From the NCBI GenBank assembly GCA_030550025.1, contig JAUQQC010000017.1:1-46730 (forward strand): a stretch of DNA of 46,730 nt. Reading direction: 5' to 3'. Made by a program: the position numbers and the translations under genes. Source of the DNA: Acidobacteriota bacterium (GTDB taxonomy: Bacteria > Acidobacteriota > Blastocatellia > HR10). The notes under the pieces were generated by a model. That model was not told where the DNA came from and made no database searches. It saw only the letters and a program-made list of their open reading frames with translations. The stretch's first letter is position 1; each line of letters starts with the position of its first letter. Below, in pieces: positions 1 through 10,500 of this stretch.

Positions 1-346
1 TTTTGTATCGGTTGAGCGCGTGCCGTTCGGACGATGATTTGGCCTCAGCGCTATCGTCACCCCTTGAAGTTACCCAAAGAGGGCGTCTAGAGTTGGATCA
101 GGTTCGATCCCAAGAGGCGGGCGATCGGGTTCCGGGAGGTTAAGAGAGAAGGGGGGATTCGCCCTTCCAAGGACCTTTCTTGCAGATGCTTCGGCGGGCG
201 GCTTTCAACCTAAGCGCGGCATCGAGCGAGCATCAGGCGTGTGAACCGGGAACAGGTGAGGGCGCTCTCGCCGAGAGAGGGTGGAGCTGGTCAGAGCGTA
301 GAACTTGCGCCCTCAGGTGGGGCGTCGTACACTGAGCGACGCGGTG
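1..346. other. Non-coding leader region with inverted repeats
   Basis: No gene can be supported here. A reading frame open from the left edge (frame 3) stops at about 142, but it has an uninformative composition and could be chance. An 8-bp inverted repeat, GAGGGCGC at 258-265 and GCGCCCTC at 307-314, encloses a small hairpin (CTCTC 265-269, GAGAG 273-277). The RNA just upstream of the BtpA-family gene may therefore fold. I could not match it to a known riboswitch or small RNA. Confidence 0.4.
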
Positions 347-1156
347 ATGCTGAGCCGTATCTTCGGAGTCGAGAAGCCCGTCATCGGCATGCTGCATGCG
401 CCGGCCTTGCCGGGGGCTCCGGGGTTCGAAGGAGATTGGGCACACGTGCGCGCGCGCGTTTTGGCCGATGCGGAAGCGCTGGCCGAAGGGGGCGTGGATG
501 GCTTTCTGCTTGAGAACTTCGGTGACACACCGTACTATCCCCGCCGCGTCCCTCCTCATACGGTGGCCTTTTTGACCGTGCTCGGCTCTGAAGTGAAGCG
601 GTCTTTCGCTAAGCCGCTTGGCATAAACGTCCTGCGCAATGACGCGCGCAGCGCGCTGGCCATCGCGACGGCCATCGGCGCGGAGTTCATTCGGGTCAAC
701 GTCTACACGGGTGTGCGTGTGACCGATCAAGGGGTGATTGCAGGAGTGGCGCATCTTCTGCTCCGCGATCGGCAGATGCTCGGAAGCTCGGTGAAGGTCT
801 TCGCCGATGTCGCCGTGAAACATTCGGTGCCGCTTGTCCCGCGCGATCTCTCGCAAGAAATCATGGAGGCGATCGAGCGCGGGCGGGCGGATGCGATCAT
901 CCTCTCCGGAGCGATGACGGGATGGGAGACGCCGCTCGAACTCATCCGGGAGGCGAAGGCCTTCGCTCGCGATACGCCGGTGCTCGTCGGCAGTGGAGTG
1001 ACGGTGGAGAACGTGGCGCGCGTGCTCGAAGAGGCCGATGGGGTGATCGTGGGCACATTTTTCAAGCAAGACGGAGTTGTGCATCGCCCCGTGGACAGGG
1101 AGCGCGTGAAGGCGTTCATGCATCTTGTTCGCCATCTGCGGCAGGAACCGGCATGA
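347..1156 (+). CDS. BtpA/SgcQ-family TIM-barrel protein
   Basis: A 269-residue protein of the BtpA family, named after a cyanobacterial protein needed for photosystem I accumulation. The family is widespread in non-phototrophs and its reaction is not settled. The N-terminus has the family signature KPVIGMLHAPALPGAPG. Further in, DGFLLENFGDTPY and the C-terminal VLVGSGVTVENV and DGVIVGTFFK segments look like the phosphate-binding end of a TIM barrel. The ATG at 347 is preferred over the upstream TTG at 305 because the family homology begins there; no strong ribosome site is visible. It is convergent with the next gene, with 3 bases between the stops. Family assignment is fairly safe; the substrate is unknown. 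Confidence 0.8.
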   Translation: MLSRIFGVEKPVIGMLHAPALPGAPGFEGDWAHVRARVLADAEALAEGGVDGFLLENFGDTPYYPRRVPPHTVAFLTVLGSEVKRSFAKPLGINVLRNDARSALAIATAIGAEFIRVNVYTGVRVTDQGVIAGVAHLLLRDRQMLGSSVKVFADVAVKHSVPLVPRDLSQEIMEAIERGRADAIILSGAMTGWETPLELIREAKAFARDTPVLVGSGVTVENVARVLEEADGVIVGTFFKQDGVVHRPVDRERVKAFMHLVRHLRQEPA

Positions 1157-1159
1157 GCA

Positions 1160-1564
1160 CTACCGGAGCTGCTGGTTCCACTCCTGGCGTAGGACGTCGC
1201 GGATCTCCTCGTAAGTCTTTCCCTCCTGCCAAGCTCGCGTGATAGCGGGCTGGAAGACGCGCTCATAGAAATCGCGCCCCATGCGCTGGATGATCTTCTT
1301 CTCGAACTCCTCCGCCGAGGCGAGCTTATGCCACCACGGGATCGTGATCTGTTCGGGACGCGTCAGCATTCGCGCCTGGCGCTTGAACTCGGCCAGCTCC
1401 CTGGGCCTGTAGCCATGCAGCTTGCGTGCGGCGACGACCTTCGCAACGGCCAACCCATAAGTACGCGCTTCCGGCTCCGGCAGCCGCAGCAGCGTCCTGG
1501 CCTTCAGCCGATTCCATTCGGCGAAGACATCGAAGCGTCGAATCTCCGCTTTCGGCGCGATCAT
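1160..1564 (-). CDS. Hypothetical protein (134 aa), charged, alpha-helical
   Basis: I do not recognise this protein. It is Arg-, Glu- and Lys-rich, with no signal peptide or membrane segment. Several segments look amphipathic-helical, including a conspicuous EEFEKKIIQRMGRDFYERVF stretch. The ATG at 1564 is chosen because GGGAGGA lies 8 bases upstream; the frame continues further up but without such a site. It is divergent from the cystathionine beta-synthase gene and convergent with the BtpA-family gene. Strong codon bias and the good ribosome site support a real gene. No function is proposed. Confidence 0.6.
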   Translation of the reverse strand: MIAPKAEIRRFDVFAEWNRLKARTLLRLPEPEARTYGLAVAKVVAARKLHGYRPRELAEFKRQARMLTRPEQITIPWWHKLASAEEFEKKIIQRMGRDFYERVFQPAITRAWQEGKTYEEIRDVLRQEWNQQLR

Positions 1565-1630
1565 GGCTTTTCCTCCCGAATCCGTATTGTAGACCCGCGC
1601 GCTCATCTTGAGAACGATCCACACGCGCGC

Positions 1631-1659
1631 GTGAAAGCAGGGCGGAATCCGGGTAAAAT
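1631..1659 (+). promoter_or_regulatory. Candidate promoter of the cystathionine beta-synthase gene
   Basis: GTGAAA (1631-1636), 17 bases, then TAAAAT (1654-1659). The -10 is good and the -35 matches at 4 of 6 positions. A CACGCGCGCGTG palindrome (1622-1633) touches the -35. The start codon is 40 bases downstream. Confidence 0.5.
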
Positions 1660-1698
1660 AACGCGGCGGATTCTGCGAACTCGGAGGGGACGAGCGCT

Positions 1699-3060
1699 AT
1701 GGAGTACAAAGAGAATATCCTGCAACTCATCGGTCGAACGCCGTTGGTGAAGCTCAGCAAGGTGACGCGGGGGATTGAGGCGACCGTCCTGGCCAAGCTC
1801 GAATCCATGAACCCTGGAGGGAGCGTGAAGGACCGCATTGGGATCGCCATGATTGAACAGGCCGAACGGGAGGGTCGGTTGAAGCCGGGAGGGATCATCG
1901 TCGAACCGACAAGCGGCAATACGGGGATCGGCTTGGCCTTGGCTTGCGCCGTGAAGGGCTACAAGGCGATCTTCGTGATGACCGACAAAGCGAGTCAGGA
2001 GAAGGTGCGATATCTGAAGGCCTTGGGGGCCGAAGTCGTTATCGTTCCGGTCACGGCCAAGCCAGACTCGCCTGATCATTATGTGAACACCGCCAAGCGG
2101 ATCGCGCGAGAGACTCCCGGAGCCATCATGCTCAATCAGTATGAGAATCCGGCGAATCCCGAGGCTCATTATCGCACGACGGGGCCGGAGATCTGGGAAC
2201 AAACCGAAGGGCGGATCACGCACTTCGTCGCGGGGATCGGGACGGGCGGGACGATCAGCGGCGTCGGGCGGTACCTCAAGGAGAAGAACCCTAAGATCAA
2301 GGTCATCGGGGCTGACCCTTATGGGTCGGTCTTCAAGACGTATAAGGAGACGGGGCAGCTCATGGAAGCGACGCCCTATCTGGTGGAGGGGATCGGCCAG
2401 GAGACGATCCCGGCCAACGTCCACATGAAGTACATTGACGAGATCATCAACGTCACCGACCGCGATTCGTTCAACATGGCACGGCGGCTGGCGCGGGAGG
2501 AAGGGATCTTCGCCGGGGGGAGCACAGGGACGATCGCCTATGCGGCGCTCAAAGTCGCCGAACGGCTGACGCGCGAACATGTCGTCGTCTTCATCGTCTG
2601 TGACACGGGCGAGCGCTACTTGTCTAAGTTCTATTCGGATGAGTGGATGAAGGAGAAACGGTTGCTCGGCTTCGAACGGTTGACGCTGGGGACGCTCCTG
2701 CAAATGAAGGACACGAGCATGGTGCCGCCGCTGGTTGCAGTTGCGCCCCAGGATCGTGTGGCTGAGGCCTTGCACAAGATGAATCACTACGGGCTCTCGC
2801 AGTTGCCTGTGCTGGAAGAAGGACGCTCGGTCGGAAGTGTGCGGGAGGGGCGGCTTATGGCCAAGCTACTCAAAAATCGCGACTTGCTTCAGGCGCCCGT
2901 GAGCGAAGTCATGGACGCACCATTCCCGGTCGTGAGCGAGAGCGTCGAAGTCGAAACGGCTGTGAAATATCTCAAGCACTCCCCGGCCATCCTCGTTGAG
3001 GAGTACGGGCGAATCGTCGGTATTGTGACCCGATACGATGTGCTCGATCTCCCGTCCTGA
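1699..3060 (+). CDS. cbs: Cystathionine beta-synthase with C-terminal CBS pair
   Basis: A PLP enzyme of about 453 residues that joins serine (or an activated serine) to homocysteine in transsulfuration. The fold-type II core spans roughly residues 1-320. It carries the PLP lysine in NPGGSVKDR (about residue 44), the substrate loop TSGNTGIG (71-78) and the phosphate loop [10 protein letters not shown] (179-188). [10 protein letters not shown] and its surroundings resemble cystathionine beta-synthase more than plain CysK. Residues about 330-453 form two CBS domains, the usual adenosyl-ligand sensor. GGAGG at 1683-1687 sits well before ATG 1699. A cysteine synthase with CBS domains is the alternative. 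Confidence 0.85.
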   Translation: MEYKENILQLIGRTPLVKLSKVTRGIEATVLAKLESMNPGGSVKDRIGIAMIEQAEREGRLKPGGIIVEPTSGNTGIGLALACAVKGYKAIFVMTDKASQEKVRYLKALGAEVVIVPVTAKPDSPDHYVNTAKRIARETPGAIMLNQYENPANPEAHYRTTGPEIWEQTEGRITHFVAGIGTGGTISGVGRYLKEKNPKIKVIGADPYGSVFKTYKETGQLMEATPYLVEGIGQETIPANVHMKYIDEIINVTDRDSFNMARRLAREEGIFAGGSTGTIAYAALKVAERLTREHVVVFIVCDTGERYLSKFYSDEWMKEKRLLGFERLTLGTLLQMKDTSMVPPLVAVAPQDRVAEALHKMNHYGLSQLPVLEEGRSVGSVREGRLMAKLLKNRDLLQAPVSEVMDAPFPVVSESVEVETAVKYLKHSPAILVEEYGRIVGIVTRYDVLDLPS

Positions 3061-3083
3061 GGTGGACCTTCTCGGGCGCTTCC

Positions 3084-3111
3084 TTGACAATGGGAGAGCG
3101 CGCCGTGTACC
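3084..3111 (+). promoter_or_regulatory. Candidate promoter of rpmE
   Basis: A perfect TTGACA (3084-3089) is followed after 16 bases by TGTACC (3106-3111), a poor -10. The predicted start lies about 30 bases before the GTG of rpmE. Confidence 0.45.
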
Positions 3112-3147
3112 CTTCTTTTGCTGAAAAACGCCAAAGAGGGGGAAGCG

Positions 3148-3369
3148 GTGAAGAAAGGCATCCATCCGGAATATGTGGAAGCGATCGTCACGTGCGCTTG
3201 TGGCGAGACCTGGCGCACGCGCTCGACCAAGCGGGAGATCCATCTGGAAGTTTGCTCGGCGTGCCATCCCTTCTTCACGGGGAAGCAGAAGTACGTGGAC
3301 ACGGCTGGCCGGGTCGAGCGCTTCCAAAAGAAGTACGGGTCGCGACAGGGTGGCGAGAGTAAAGGGTAA
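3148..3369 (+). CDS. rpmE: 50S ribosomal protein L31 (bL31), zinc form
   Basis: A 73-residue bL31 protein of the large ribosomal subunit at the intersubunit bridge. It has the family opening KKGIHPEY and the zinc ligands CAC and CSAC (C+ paralogue). [15 protein letters not shown] is the classic C-terminal signature. The start is taken as GTG 3148, preceded by an AGAGGGGGAAG ribosome site. An in-frame upstream CTG would add residues not seen in the family. A hairpin and then prfA follow on the same strand, a common bacterial neighbour pair. Confidence 0.93.
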   Translation: MKKGIHPEYVEAIVTCACGETWRTRSTKREIHLEVCSACHPFFTGKQKYVDTAGRVERFQKKYGSRQGGESKG

Positions 3370-3386
3370 GGTCGGTGCCGCCAGTG

Positions 3387-3431
3387 GGGCCACAACGCAC
3401 GCTCCGGCTAGGGAGCGGGTTGTTGTGGCCC
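3387..3431 (+). terminator. Strong hairpin between rpmE and prfA
   Basis: Ten-base arms GGGCCACAAC (3387-3396) and GTTGTGGCCC (3422-3431) pair perfectly. They enclose a second stem, CGCTCC (3400-3405) with GGAGCG (3412-3417). A pyrimidine-rich stretch with a short T run follows (3438-3447), not a clean T tract. It may be a partial terminator, an RNA processing site or a leader structure for prfA. Confidence 0.6.
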
Positions 3432-3459
3432 TCGATGTTTCTCTCTCGGGAGGGCATCC

Positions 3460-4545
3460 GTGGTGGAGATGCTGGGGAAACTCAGAGAGATCGCCGCACG
3501 ATACGAGGAGCTGGGGCGGCAGCTCGCGGAGCCGGAGGTACTCTCGGATTCGGAGCGATATGTGAAGCTTCTCAAGCAGCGGCGGGAGCTAGAGCCGATC
3601 GTCGAGAAGTATCGGGAGTACGAGCGGCTGCGGCGAGAGTTGGAGCAAGCGCGTGCGCTGCTGGAGGAAGAGACCGAGGGGGAGTTACGCGAGCTGGCGC
3701 GCGCCGAGGTGCGAGTGCTGGAGGAGAAGCTGCCGCAGTGCGAGCAGGAGTTGAAACTCCTTCTTCTGCCCAAGGACCCGAACGATGAGCGGAACGTCAT
3801 CTTGGAGATTCGTGCCGGGACCGGAGGCGCGGAAGCGACGCTCTTCGCCGCCGACCTCTTGCGGATGTACACGCGCTATGCTGAGCGCCAGGGATGGCGC
3901 GTGCAGCTGCTCGATGTCTCCGAATCGGACATCGGCGGGATCAAAGAGGCGATCCTCATGATCGAAGGAAAAGGGGCGTATTCCCGCCTGAAGTTCGAGT
4001 CCGGCGTGCATCGCGTGCAACGCGTCCCCATCACGGAAGCAAGTGGCCGCATCCACACGTCGGCGGCCACAGTGGCCGTCCTGCCCGAGGCCGAGGAGGT
4101 GGAAGTGCGGATTGATCCGAAGGACATTCGGATCGATACCTTCTGCTCCTCAGGGCACGGGGGACAATCGGTCAACACGACTTATTCGGCCGTGCGGATC
4201 ACGCATCTGCCGACGGGTTTGGTCGTGACGTGTCAGGACGAGCGCTCGCAGATCAAGAACCGCGAGCGCGCCTTGCGCGTGCTCCGCTCGCGGCTGCTGG
4301 AGCTGGAGCGGCGGAAGCAGCACGAAGTGGTCTCGGCCGAGCGTCGCCAGCAAGTCAAAAGCGGAGATCGGAGCGAGAAGATTCGCACGTACAACTTCAA
4401 GGAGAATCGGGTGACGGATCACCGCATCGGCCTCACCCTCTATAAGCTCGACCTCATCCTGGATGGGGAGCTGGATGAGCTGATCGAGGCCCTTATCACC
4501 CATCATCAGGCCGAGAGGTTGAAAGAACAGGTCGCCGCCGTATAA
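3460..4545 (+). CDS. prfA: Peptide chain release factor 1
   Basis: A 361-residue class I release factor that reads UAA and UAG and triggers peptide release in the ribosomal A site. The GGQ motif is in [18 protein letters not shown], and the region before it ([14 protein letters not shown]) is typical of RF1. The N-terminal 100 residues form the Glu/Arg-rich helical domain; [16 protein letters not shown] opens domain 2. The anticodon-like PxT motif of RF1 appears as [12 protein letters not shown] at 3460 follows AGGG within a GGGAGGG site; GTG 3463 and ATG 3469 are alternatives. No prmC methyltransferase gene follows, although the two are often paired. Confidence 0.95.
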   Translation: MVEMLGKLREIAARYEELGRQLAEPEVLSDSERYVKLLKQRRELEPIVEKYREYERLRRELEQARALLEEETEGELRELARAEVRVLEEKLPQCEQELKLLLLPKDPNDERNVILEIRAGTGGAEATLFAADLLRMYTRYAERQGWRVQLLDVSESDIGGIKEAILMIEGKGAYSRLKFESGVHRVQRVPITEASGRIHTSAATVAVLPEAEEVEVRIDPKDIRIDTFCSSGHGGQSVNTTYSAVRITHLPTGLVVTCQDERSQIKNRERALRVLRSRLLELERRKQHEVVSAERRQQVKSGDRSEKIRTYNFKENRVTDHRIGLTLYKLDLILDGELDELIEALITHHQAERLKEQVAAV

Positions 4546-4569
4546 GCGGCGAACGGCTCCTCTTCTTCC

Positions 4570-6095
<1,526 letters not shown>

Positions 6096-6136
6096 AGGCG
6101 CGAACTCTCAGGGGGCTGTGACCGACGAGTTTTCTG

Positions 6137-7042
6137 GTGTCCTCTCCGAGGCGCGCGGTTCTCATCACGAATCCGGCAGCTGGACGTCAGAAGACGGCGA
6201 GCGCGCAGATTGCGCGTTTTCGGCAGATGCTCGCCGAGCGGGGCATTCATTTGGATATCTTTGCGACATCCGGCCCCGGCGAGGCTGCGCGCTTGGCTCG
6301 TCAAGCCGTCGAAGCGGGAGCGGACTGCCTCATCGTCCGAGGCGGCGATGGGACCGTGAATGAGGTCTTGCAGGGGATTGTCGGCTCCTCCATCCCCTTA
6401 GCCGTCTGGCCAGCAGGGACGGCCAACGTTCTGGCCCATGTGCTCGGCATTCCCCGTCGCGTGCCCGATCTCGTCCGCATGATCGCTGAGCCGCACGCCT
6501 ACGAGGTGAGCCTCGGTCGGGCCAATGGCCGATACTTCGTGCTGATGGTCGGGATCGGGCTTGATGCCTCGATCGTGCGCGAAGTGAATCCCGGTCTCAA
6601 ACGGCACCTCGGTCTTCTCGCTTATTGGCTCGCCGGATTGAAGCATCTCTTCACCTGGCGGGCGCCTGTGTTCACGCTGGAGCTGGACGGTCGGCGGATT
6701 CGCGCGACCTTTGCCGCCATCGCCAATGTGCCGAGCTATGGCGGAGGGATTCGCATGGCTCCGGATGCGCGCCCCGAGACCGAGGAGTTTCGCGTTTGTG
6801 CGATCACGAGCCGATGCAAGCTGCTCTATCTGCTCTTCTATCTCCCGCTGACGTTCCTCGGATGGCACGTTCATCAACCTGGCGTCCTCTATGTGAGCGC
6901 GCGACGTGGGCGCGCGTATTCCGATTCGGGGGAGGAGATCCCCTTCCAGGTGGACGGTGAAGTAGCCGGGAGGCTGCCGGTGGAATTCGAGATCATCCCG
7001 CGGGCGCTCCGTATTCTCGTTCCCCCAACGTCGCGACGGTGA
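6137..7042 (+). CDS. Diacylglycerol/lipid kinase family protein (YegS-like)
   Basis: A 301-residue member of the DAGK catalytic family, which phosphorylates diacylglycerol, sphingoid bases or similar lipids at the membrane face. The nucleotide-binding region shows ITNPAAGR at the N-terminus, VRGGDGTVNEVLQG (the GGDGT motif) and WPAGTANVLAH. The C-terminal half is the beta-rich lipid domain with GYGGGIRM-like sequence at VPSYGGGIRMAPDA. The GTG at 6137 is the furthest start that keeps the N-terminal strand; no clear ribosome site is visible. It follows guaB by 41 bases and precedes the TPR gene. The true lipid substrate cannot be read from sequence. Confidence 0.85.
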   Translation: MSSPRRAVLITNPAAGRQKTASAQIARFRQMLAERGIHLDIFATSGPGEAARLARQAVEAGADCLIVRGGDGTVNEVLQGIVGSSIPLAVWPAGTANVLAHVLGIPRRVPDLVRMIAEPHAYEVSLGRANGRYFVLMVGIGLDASIVREVNPGLKRHLGLLAYWLAGLKHLFTWRAPVFTLELDGRRIRATFAAIANVPSYGGGIRMAPDARPETEEFRVCAITSRCKLLYLLFYLPLTFLGWHVHQPGVLYVSARRGRAYSDSGEEIPFQVDGEVAGRLPVEFEIIPRALRILVPPTSRR

Positions 7043-7060
7043 TACAATACTTTTGCTGTG

Positions 7061-8311
7061 ATGAGCGGTATGAATGCTCGGTTCATCGGCCTCTCGCTCT
7101 TGAGCGCGCTCCTGTGTTCCGGAGCACCTGCAGTGGCCATGGTGCGGGCGAGCGCGCCCGCCTCCCCCTGGGGCCGATCCGTCGGTCAAGCGGCACAGCA
7201 CCCCGAACCTTTTGAGGGGCTGCGTCGAGCTGGATTCGAGGCTTTCTACAATCTCGATTATGAAGGAGCGCGGAGGTGCTTCGAGCGTTTGGCTGCGGAT
7301 TTCCCTGAGCATCCGGCAGGCCCGCTCTATCTGGCCACGCACGCGTGGATCGAGTGGCTCAATCGCACACGGCGACTGCAGGCGGGCATCTACATCAATC
7401 CGGCGTTCTACGCGCAATCGGAGGCGCGCGTGAGCGAGGAGGAACAGCAGCGGTTTCGCGCGCATATCGAGCGGGCGATCGAGCGAGCCGAAGCGCGCCT
7501 TCGTGCCCGTGAAGATGACGTCGAGGCCCGATATTTCCTCGGCGCGGCGTATGCCGTGCTGGCCGGATATGAAGCGACGGTCTTACGAAAATTCTTCTCG
7601 GCCTTGCGCAATGGCTTCCGTGCTGTGAAGGAGCATCGGGAGGTCTTGCGCCTCGATCCGCAGTTCGCCGATGCCAAGCTCACCGTCGGCCTCTACGAAT
7701 ACATCGTCGGGAGCTTGCCCCTCGCCGTCAGGATCCTCGTCGCCCTCGGAGGGATTCGCGGCAGTCGGGAGCGAGGCATCGAGCTATTAGAGGAAGCGGC
7801 GCGATCGGGCCGATATGTGGCCGATGACGCGCGCACCCTCTTGATCGCCGTGTACTATCGCGAGGGGCGATTCCCGGAGGCCCTCCATTTGCTCGAGGAG
7901 TTGATCACGCGATACCCCCGCAATTATCTCTTCGGGCTGGAGCGGGCGAATCTCCTCATGCGGATCGGCGAGCGAGCCGAAGCTGTCCGGGCCTTCGAGG
8001 ACTTGCTCGCGCAACCGACGCATCAGGAGACGCGGGATTTGATCCGCTATCAGTACGCCGAAGCGCTCTTTCAGAGCGGATACAAACAGGCCGCGCTGCA
8101 TCATTTTCGTCGCCTGGTGGCCATGGACGACGCGCACGCGGACTTGAAGACGCTAGCCCATCTGCGCATCGGTCAGATCCTCGATCTGCGCGGGGAACGC
8201 CGCGCCGCGCAAGCCCAGTATCAGCTCGTCCTCCAGCGAGAGGACGTGCTCGATGCGCATGAGCAAGCTCGCCGCTATCTCCGCAAGCCGTATGCCGAAT
8301 CGTCGCGGTGA
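7061..8311 (+). CDS. Exported TPR-repeat protein
   Basis: About 416 residues with an N-terminal signal-like segment (FIGLSLLSALLCSGAPAVA), then alpha-helical repeats. TPR-like pairs are visible, such as GFEAFYNLDYEGARRCFERL, then DDVEARYFLGAAYAVLAGYE, GRFPEALHLLEELITRYP and ERAEAVRAFEDLL. It probably acts as a periplasmic scaffold or envelope protein. Start candidates are GTG 7058, ATG 7061 and ATG 7070. A TACAAT box at 7043-7048 just after the previous stop would make the message nearly leaderless, but no convincing -35 is seen. No enzymatic motif is present and the specific role is unknown. Confidence 0.75.
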   Translation: MSGMNARFIGLSLLSALLCSGAPAVAMVRASAPASPWGRSVGQAAQHPEPFEGLRRAGFEAFYNLDYEGARRCFERLAADFPEHPAGPLYLATHAWIEWLNRTRRLQAGIYINPAFYAQSEARVSEEEQQRFRAHIERAIERAEARLRAREDDVEARYFLGAAYAVLAGYEATVLRKFFSALRNGFRAVKEHREVLRLDPQFADAKLTVGLYEYIVGSLPLAVRILVALGGIRGSRERGIELLEEAARSGRYVADDARTLLIAVYYREGRFPEALHLLEELITRYPRNYLFGLERANLLMRIGERAEAVRAFEDLLAQPTHQETRDLIRYQYAEALFQSGYKQAALHHFRRLVAMDDAHADLKTLAHLRIGQILDLRGERRAAQAQYQLVLQREDVLDAHEQARRYLRKPYAESSR

Positions 8312-8375
8312 GTGAACGCTCCGTCGGTCGTCTCGACGCCGCGGATGCGCTTCTGTCCCCCCTCCGAAAAGGGCT

Positions 8376-8403
8376 TTTGCGCTGGCGGCGGATCGTGTAT
8401 ATT
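8376..8403 (+). promoter_or_regulatory. Possible promoter before the AlbA_2/GHKL gene
   Basis: TATATT at 8398-8403 is a good -10. The -35 is weak (TTTGCG, 8376-8381, with 16 bases). The predicted leader is about 80 bases. Confidence 0.35.
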
Positions 8404-8492
8404 CTCCCTGTGCGAACGGCTCGGACATCCCATTGGGGGCTCCCTCGCGCGCAGGGCGCGCAAGAGCGAGTCTCCCGACGTGAGGGCGGCTC

Positions 8493-9779
8493 ATGGGCAG
8501 GAAGCGATTCCGCAACCGGCATGTCCCGAGTTCCACCCGATCCTTCTTCGCGCAGCAGTATTTTGAAGAGCATGTCTTGCTCGATCGGACGGAGTTGCTC
8601 AATCTCATTCAAGGCGGCGAGGATAGCTACGTCGAGTTCAAGGTCCGCTTGAACAATCCGGAGAAGCTCGCGGCCGAGATCGTCGCGCTCGCCAATTCAG
8701 GAGGTGGGTTCATCATCATCGGCGTCAACGACAATCGGCGCGTCGAAGGCGTGGACGATCCCGAGTGGGTGGAGCAGCAGCTCATTGACGTTTGCCGGCG
8801 GCTCGTCATCCCGCCGATTCGCCCACAGATCAACAAGATCGCTTTTGACAATGGCAAGCGCATCGTCGCCTTGGAGGTCACCGGAGTGCATCGGCCCTAT
8901 CGGACATTCGATCATCGGTGCTACGTGCGCGTCGGTTCGACGAAACGGGAAGCGACGGCCGAAGAGATCGCCGAGATGTACGATCCCCGTCATTCGCATG
9001 GGTTCGAGCTGCTCCCCATCATGACGGCGACGCTGGACGATATTGATGAGGCGGTCTTTTGGAGCTACGTGCGCGAATTGCGCGGAGGCGATTTGAGCGA
9101 GTTCGAGGAGCACGGGTATCCCGTAGATGAGGTCATGATCCATTACCTACAACTGGCCGTCGAGGTGGATCAGGAGAGCGTCCCGACGCTGGCGGGGCTT
9201 CTGCTCTTCGGCAAGGACGAGAAGGTGGCCGAGCACTTGCCGCGCAGCGGCCTGGTGGCGACGCGCTTCAGCGGGGTGGAGATCACCGACCCCATCATCG
9301 AGCGAGAGGAGATCGTGGGGAATCTTGCGAGCGTCTACGAGCGGGCGCTGCGATTCCTGGCCCGTTATACGGACCTGCTCGCGGAGCGCCCGTCGCGCCG
9401 ATGGTCGGGAGCATCGCCCGTTGCTCCTCGGGCGAGCTATCCGCGCGCGGCCGTGCTCGAAGCGCTCACCAACGCCCTCGTGCATCGCGATTACAGCGCG
9501 CGCGATCAGGTGACGCGACTGCTCGTCTTCGACGACCGCATCGAGCTGATCAATCCCATGCGCACTAGCGGTGTAGCGCTCGATCCCATCTGCTATGGCG
9601 TCGTCAACGCCCCATATCCCCGATTGAAGGCGATCTTCAAAAGCCCGTACTACGGCATGGAGACGGTGGTCGGCGGCGTCCCCATGCTGCTCTCTGTTGC
9701 CCAGCGGTTCTCGGGGATTCGCCCCGAGATCAAGCTGGTCAGTGATGAGTTTCGATTAAAGCTTTACGGCCTTCGGTGA
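8493..9779 (+). CDS. AlbA_2 (Schlafen-like) domain protein with GHKL ATPase-like C-terminus
   Basis: 428 residues. After about 45 poorly conserved residues comes an AlbA_2 domain: EDSYVEFKVRLNNPEKLAAE and ALANSGGGFIIIGVNDN, with YVRVGSTKREAT near its end. The C-terminal part resembles the ATP-binding region found in so-called RecG-like transcriptional regulators: AVLEALTNALVHRDY is an N-box and VFDDRIELINP follows. There is no helicase motor, so it should not be annotated as RecG. Such proteins are usually called putative DNA-binding regulators, with unproven function. GAGGG lies 6 bases before ATG 8493. The following exported-protein gene starts 61 bases downstream. Confidence 0.75.
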   Translation: MGRKRFRNRHVPSSTRSFFAQQYFEEHVLLDRTELLNLIQGGEDSYVEFKVRLNNPEKLAAEIVALANSGGGFIIIGVNDNRRVEGVDDPEWVEQQLIDVCRRLVIPPIRPQINKIAFDNGKRIVALEVTGVHRPYRTFDHRCYVRVGSTKREATAEEIAEMYDPRHSHGFELLPIMTATLDDIDEAVFWSYVRELRGGDLSEFEEHGYPVDEVMIHYLQLAVEVDQESVPTLAGLLLFGKDEKVAEHLPRSGLVATRFSGVEITDPIIEREEIVGNLASVYERALRFLARYTDLLAERPSRRWSGASPVAPRASYPRAAVLEALTNALVHRDYSARDQVTRLLVFDDRIELINPMRTSGVALDPICYGVVNAPYPRLKAIFKSPYYGMETVVGGVPMLLSVAQRFSGIRPEIKLVSDEFRLKLYGLR

Positions 9780-9840
9780 GCGAGAACGGGAGCCATCCCG
9801 AAGGAGAGAAGTTTTGCGAGGTGCTCGAAAGGAGGGCGGG

Positions 9841-10485
9841 ATGAGTTGGAGAATCGTCCGGAGCATCGCTCCGAGCGCCCTTCTGGCTCTACTAGTGACG
9901 GTGGTGAGCTTCGGCGGCCAGCGCGCGGTCATCCCCTCGGGGACCGAGCTGGTGGCGGAGCTGGAGGAAGACTTGGATACGCGCTTGATCGGAGAGGAGG
10001 GGCGCTTTGCGCTTCGTCTGACACATGCGCTCGTCGTCGGGGGGCGGGAAGTCCTCCCTCGCGGGGCGCGCATCCTCGGCCTGGCGCGGGCCGAACAAGA
10101 TGAGGAGGGGAATTTCTCGACGCTCGTCGTGCAGTTCCAGGAAGTCTCCTTAGGCGTGCGCGCGCTCCCGATCGCCCTGCGGGTGAAGGCGCTGGAGCCG
10201 CCTCCGCCTCCAAAGGAGCTGGTGCCCGAGGAGACGACGGGGGAGCCGCGTCGCGGGCCACGCATCGAGATCTCCGGTGGGATCAGCATTCGCCGAATCC
10301 CGGACCCTGGAATTCCCGAAGGCAAGCCGTCCAAGCGTGGGCTGCGGCGCGAGAGCGTCGAGCTGATGAAGGTCTCGGCGCGGGAATCCGGGGCGACGGA
10401 GATCACACTTCCGGGGGAGGACATCTCGCTGCGTCCGGGGACGCGCTTCCGCCTCGTCGTGAGTCAGGACGTGGAGCTCCGCTAA
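9841..10485 (+). CDS. Small exported protein of unknown function
   Basis: 214 residues with a signal peptide (about 1-27, SIAPSALLALLVTVVSFGG). A domain opens with IPSGTELVAELEEDLDTRLI and includes REVLPRGARILGLA. This GTxL...LPxGAxL pattern recurs in exported proteins of this kind and hints at a beta-rich fold, but I cannot name a function. A Pro/Glu/Arg-rich linker (about 120-165) follows, then a second GTRFRLVVSQDVEL strand at the C-terminus. ATG 9841 is preceded by AAAGGAGGGC; the GTG-type upstream start adds only nine residues. It ends 15 bases before the nitrilase gene and probably shares its transcript. Confidence 0.65.
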   Translation: MSWRIVRSIAPSALLALLVTVVSFGGQRAVIPSGTELVAELEEDLDTRLIGEEGRFALRLTHALVVGGREVLPRGARILGLARAEQDEEGNFSTLVVQFQEVSLGVRALPIALRVKALEPPPPPKELVPEETTGEPRRGPRIEISGGISIRRIPDPGIPEGKPSKRGLRRESVELMKVSARESGATEITLPGEDISLRPGTRFRLVVSQDVELR

Positions 10486-10500
10486 AGGAGGGACGGGCGC

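Noticed and set aside
1-142. Open frame from the left edge as a partial gene
   Set aside because: 46 codons without recognisable motif; chance cannot be excluded, so it is only mentioned in the leader entry.
233-1135. Minus-strand frame of 300 codons opposite the BtpA-family gene
   Set aside because: Basic, His- and Arg-rich composition and no recognisable motif; the plus-strand gene has clear family signatures.
1622-1633. CACGCGCGCGTG palindrome
   Set aside because: Simple alternating CG sequence is frequent in GC-rich DNA; no support for an operator.
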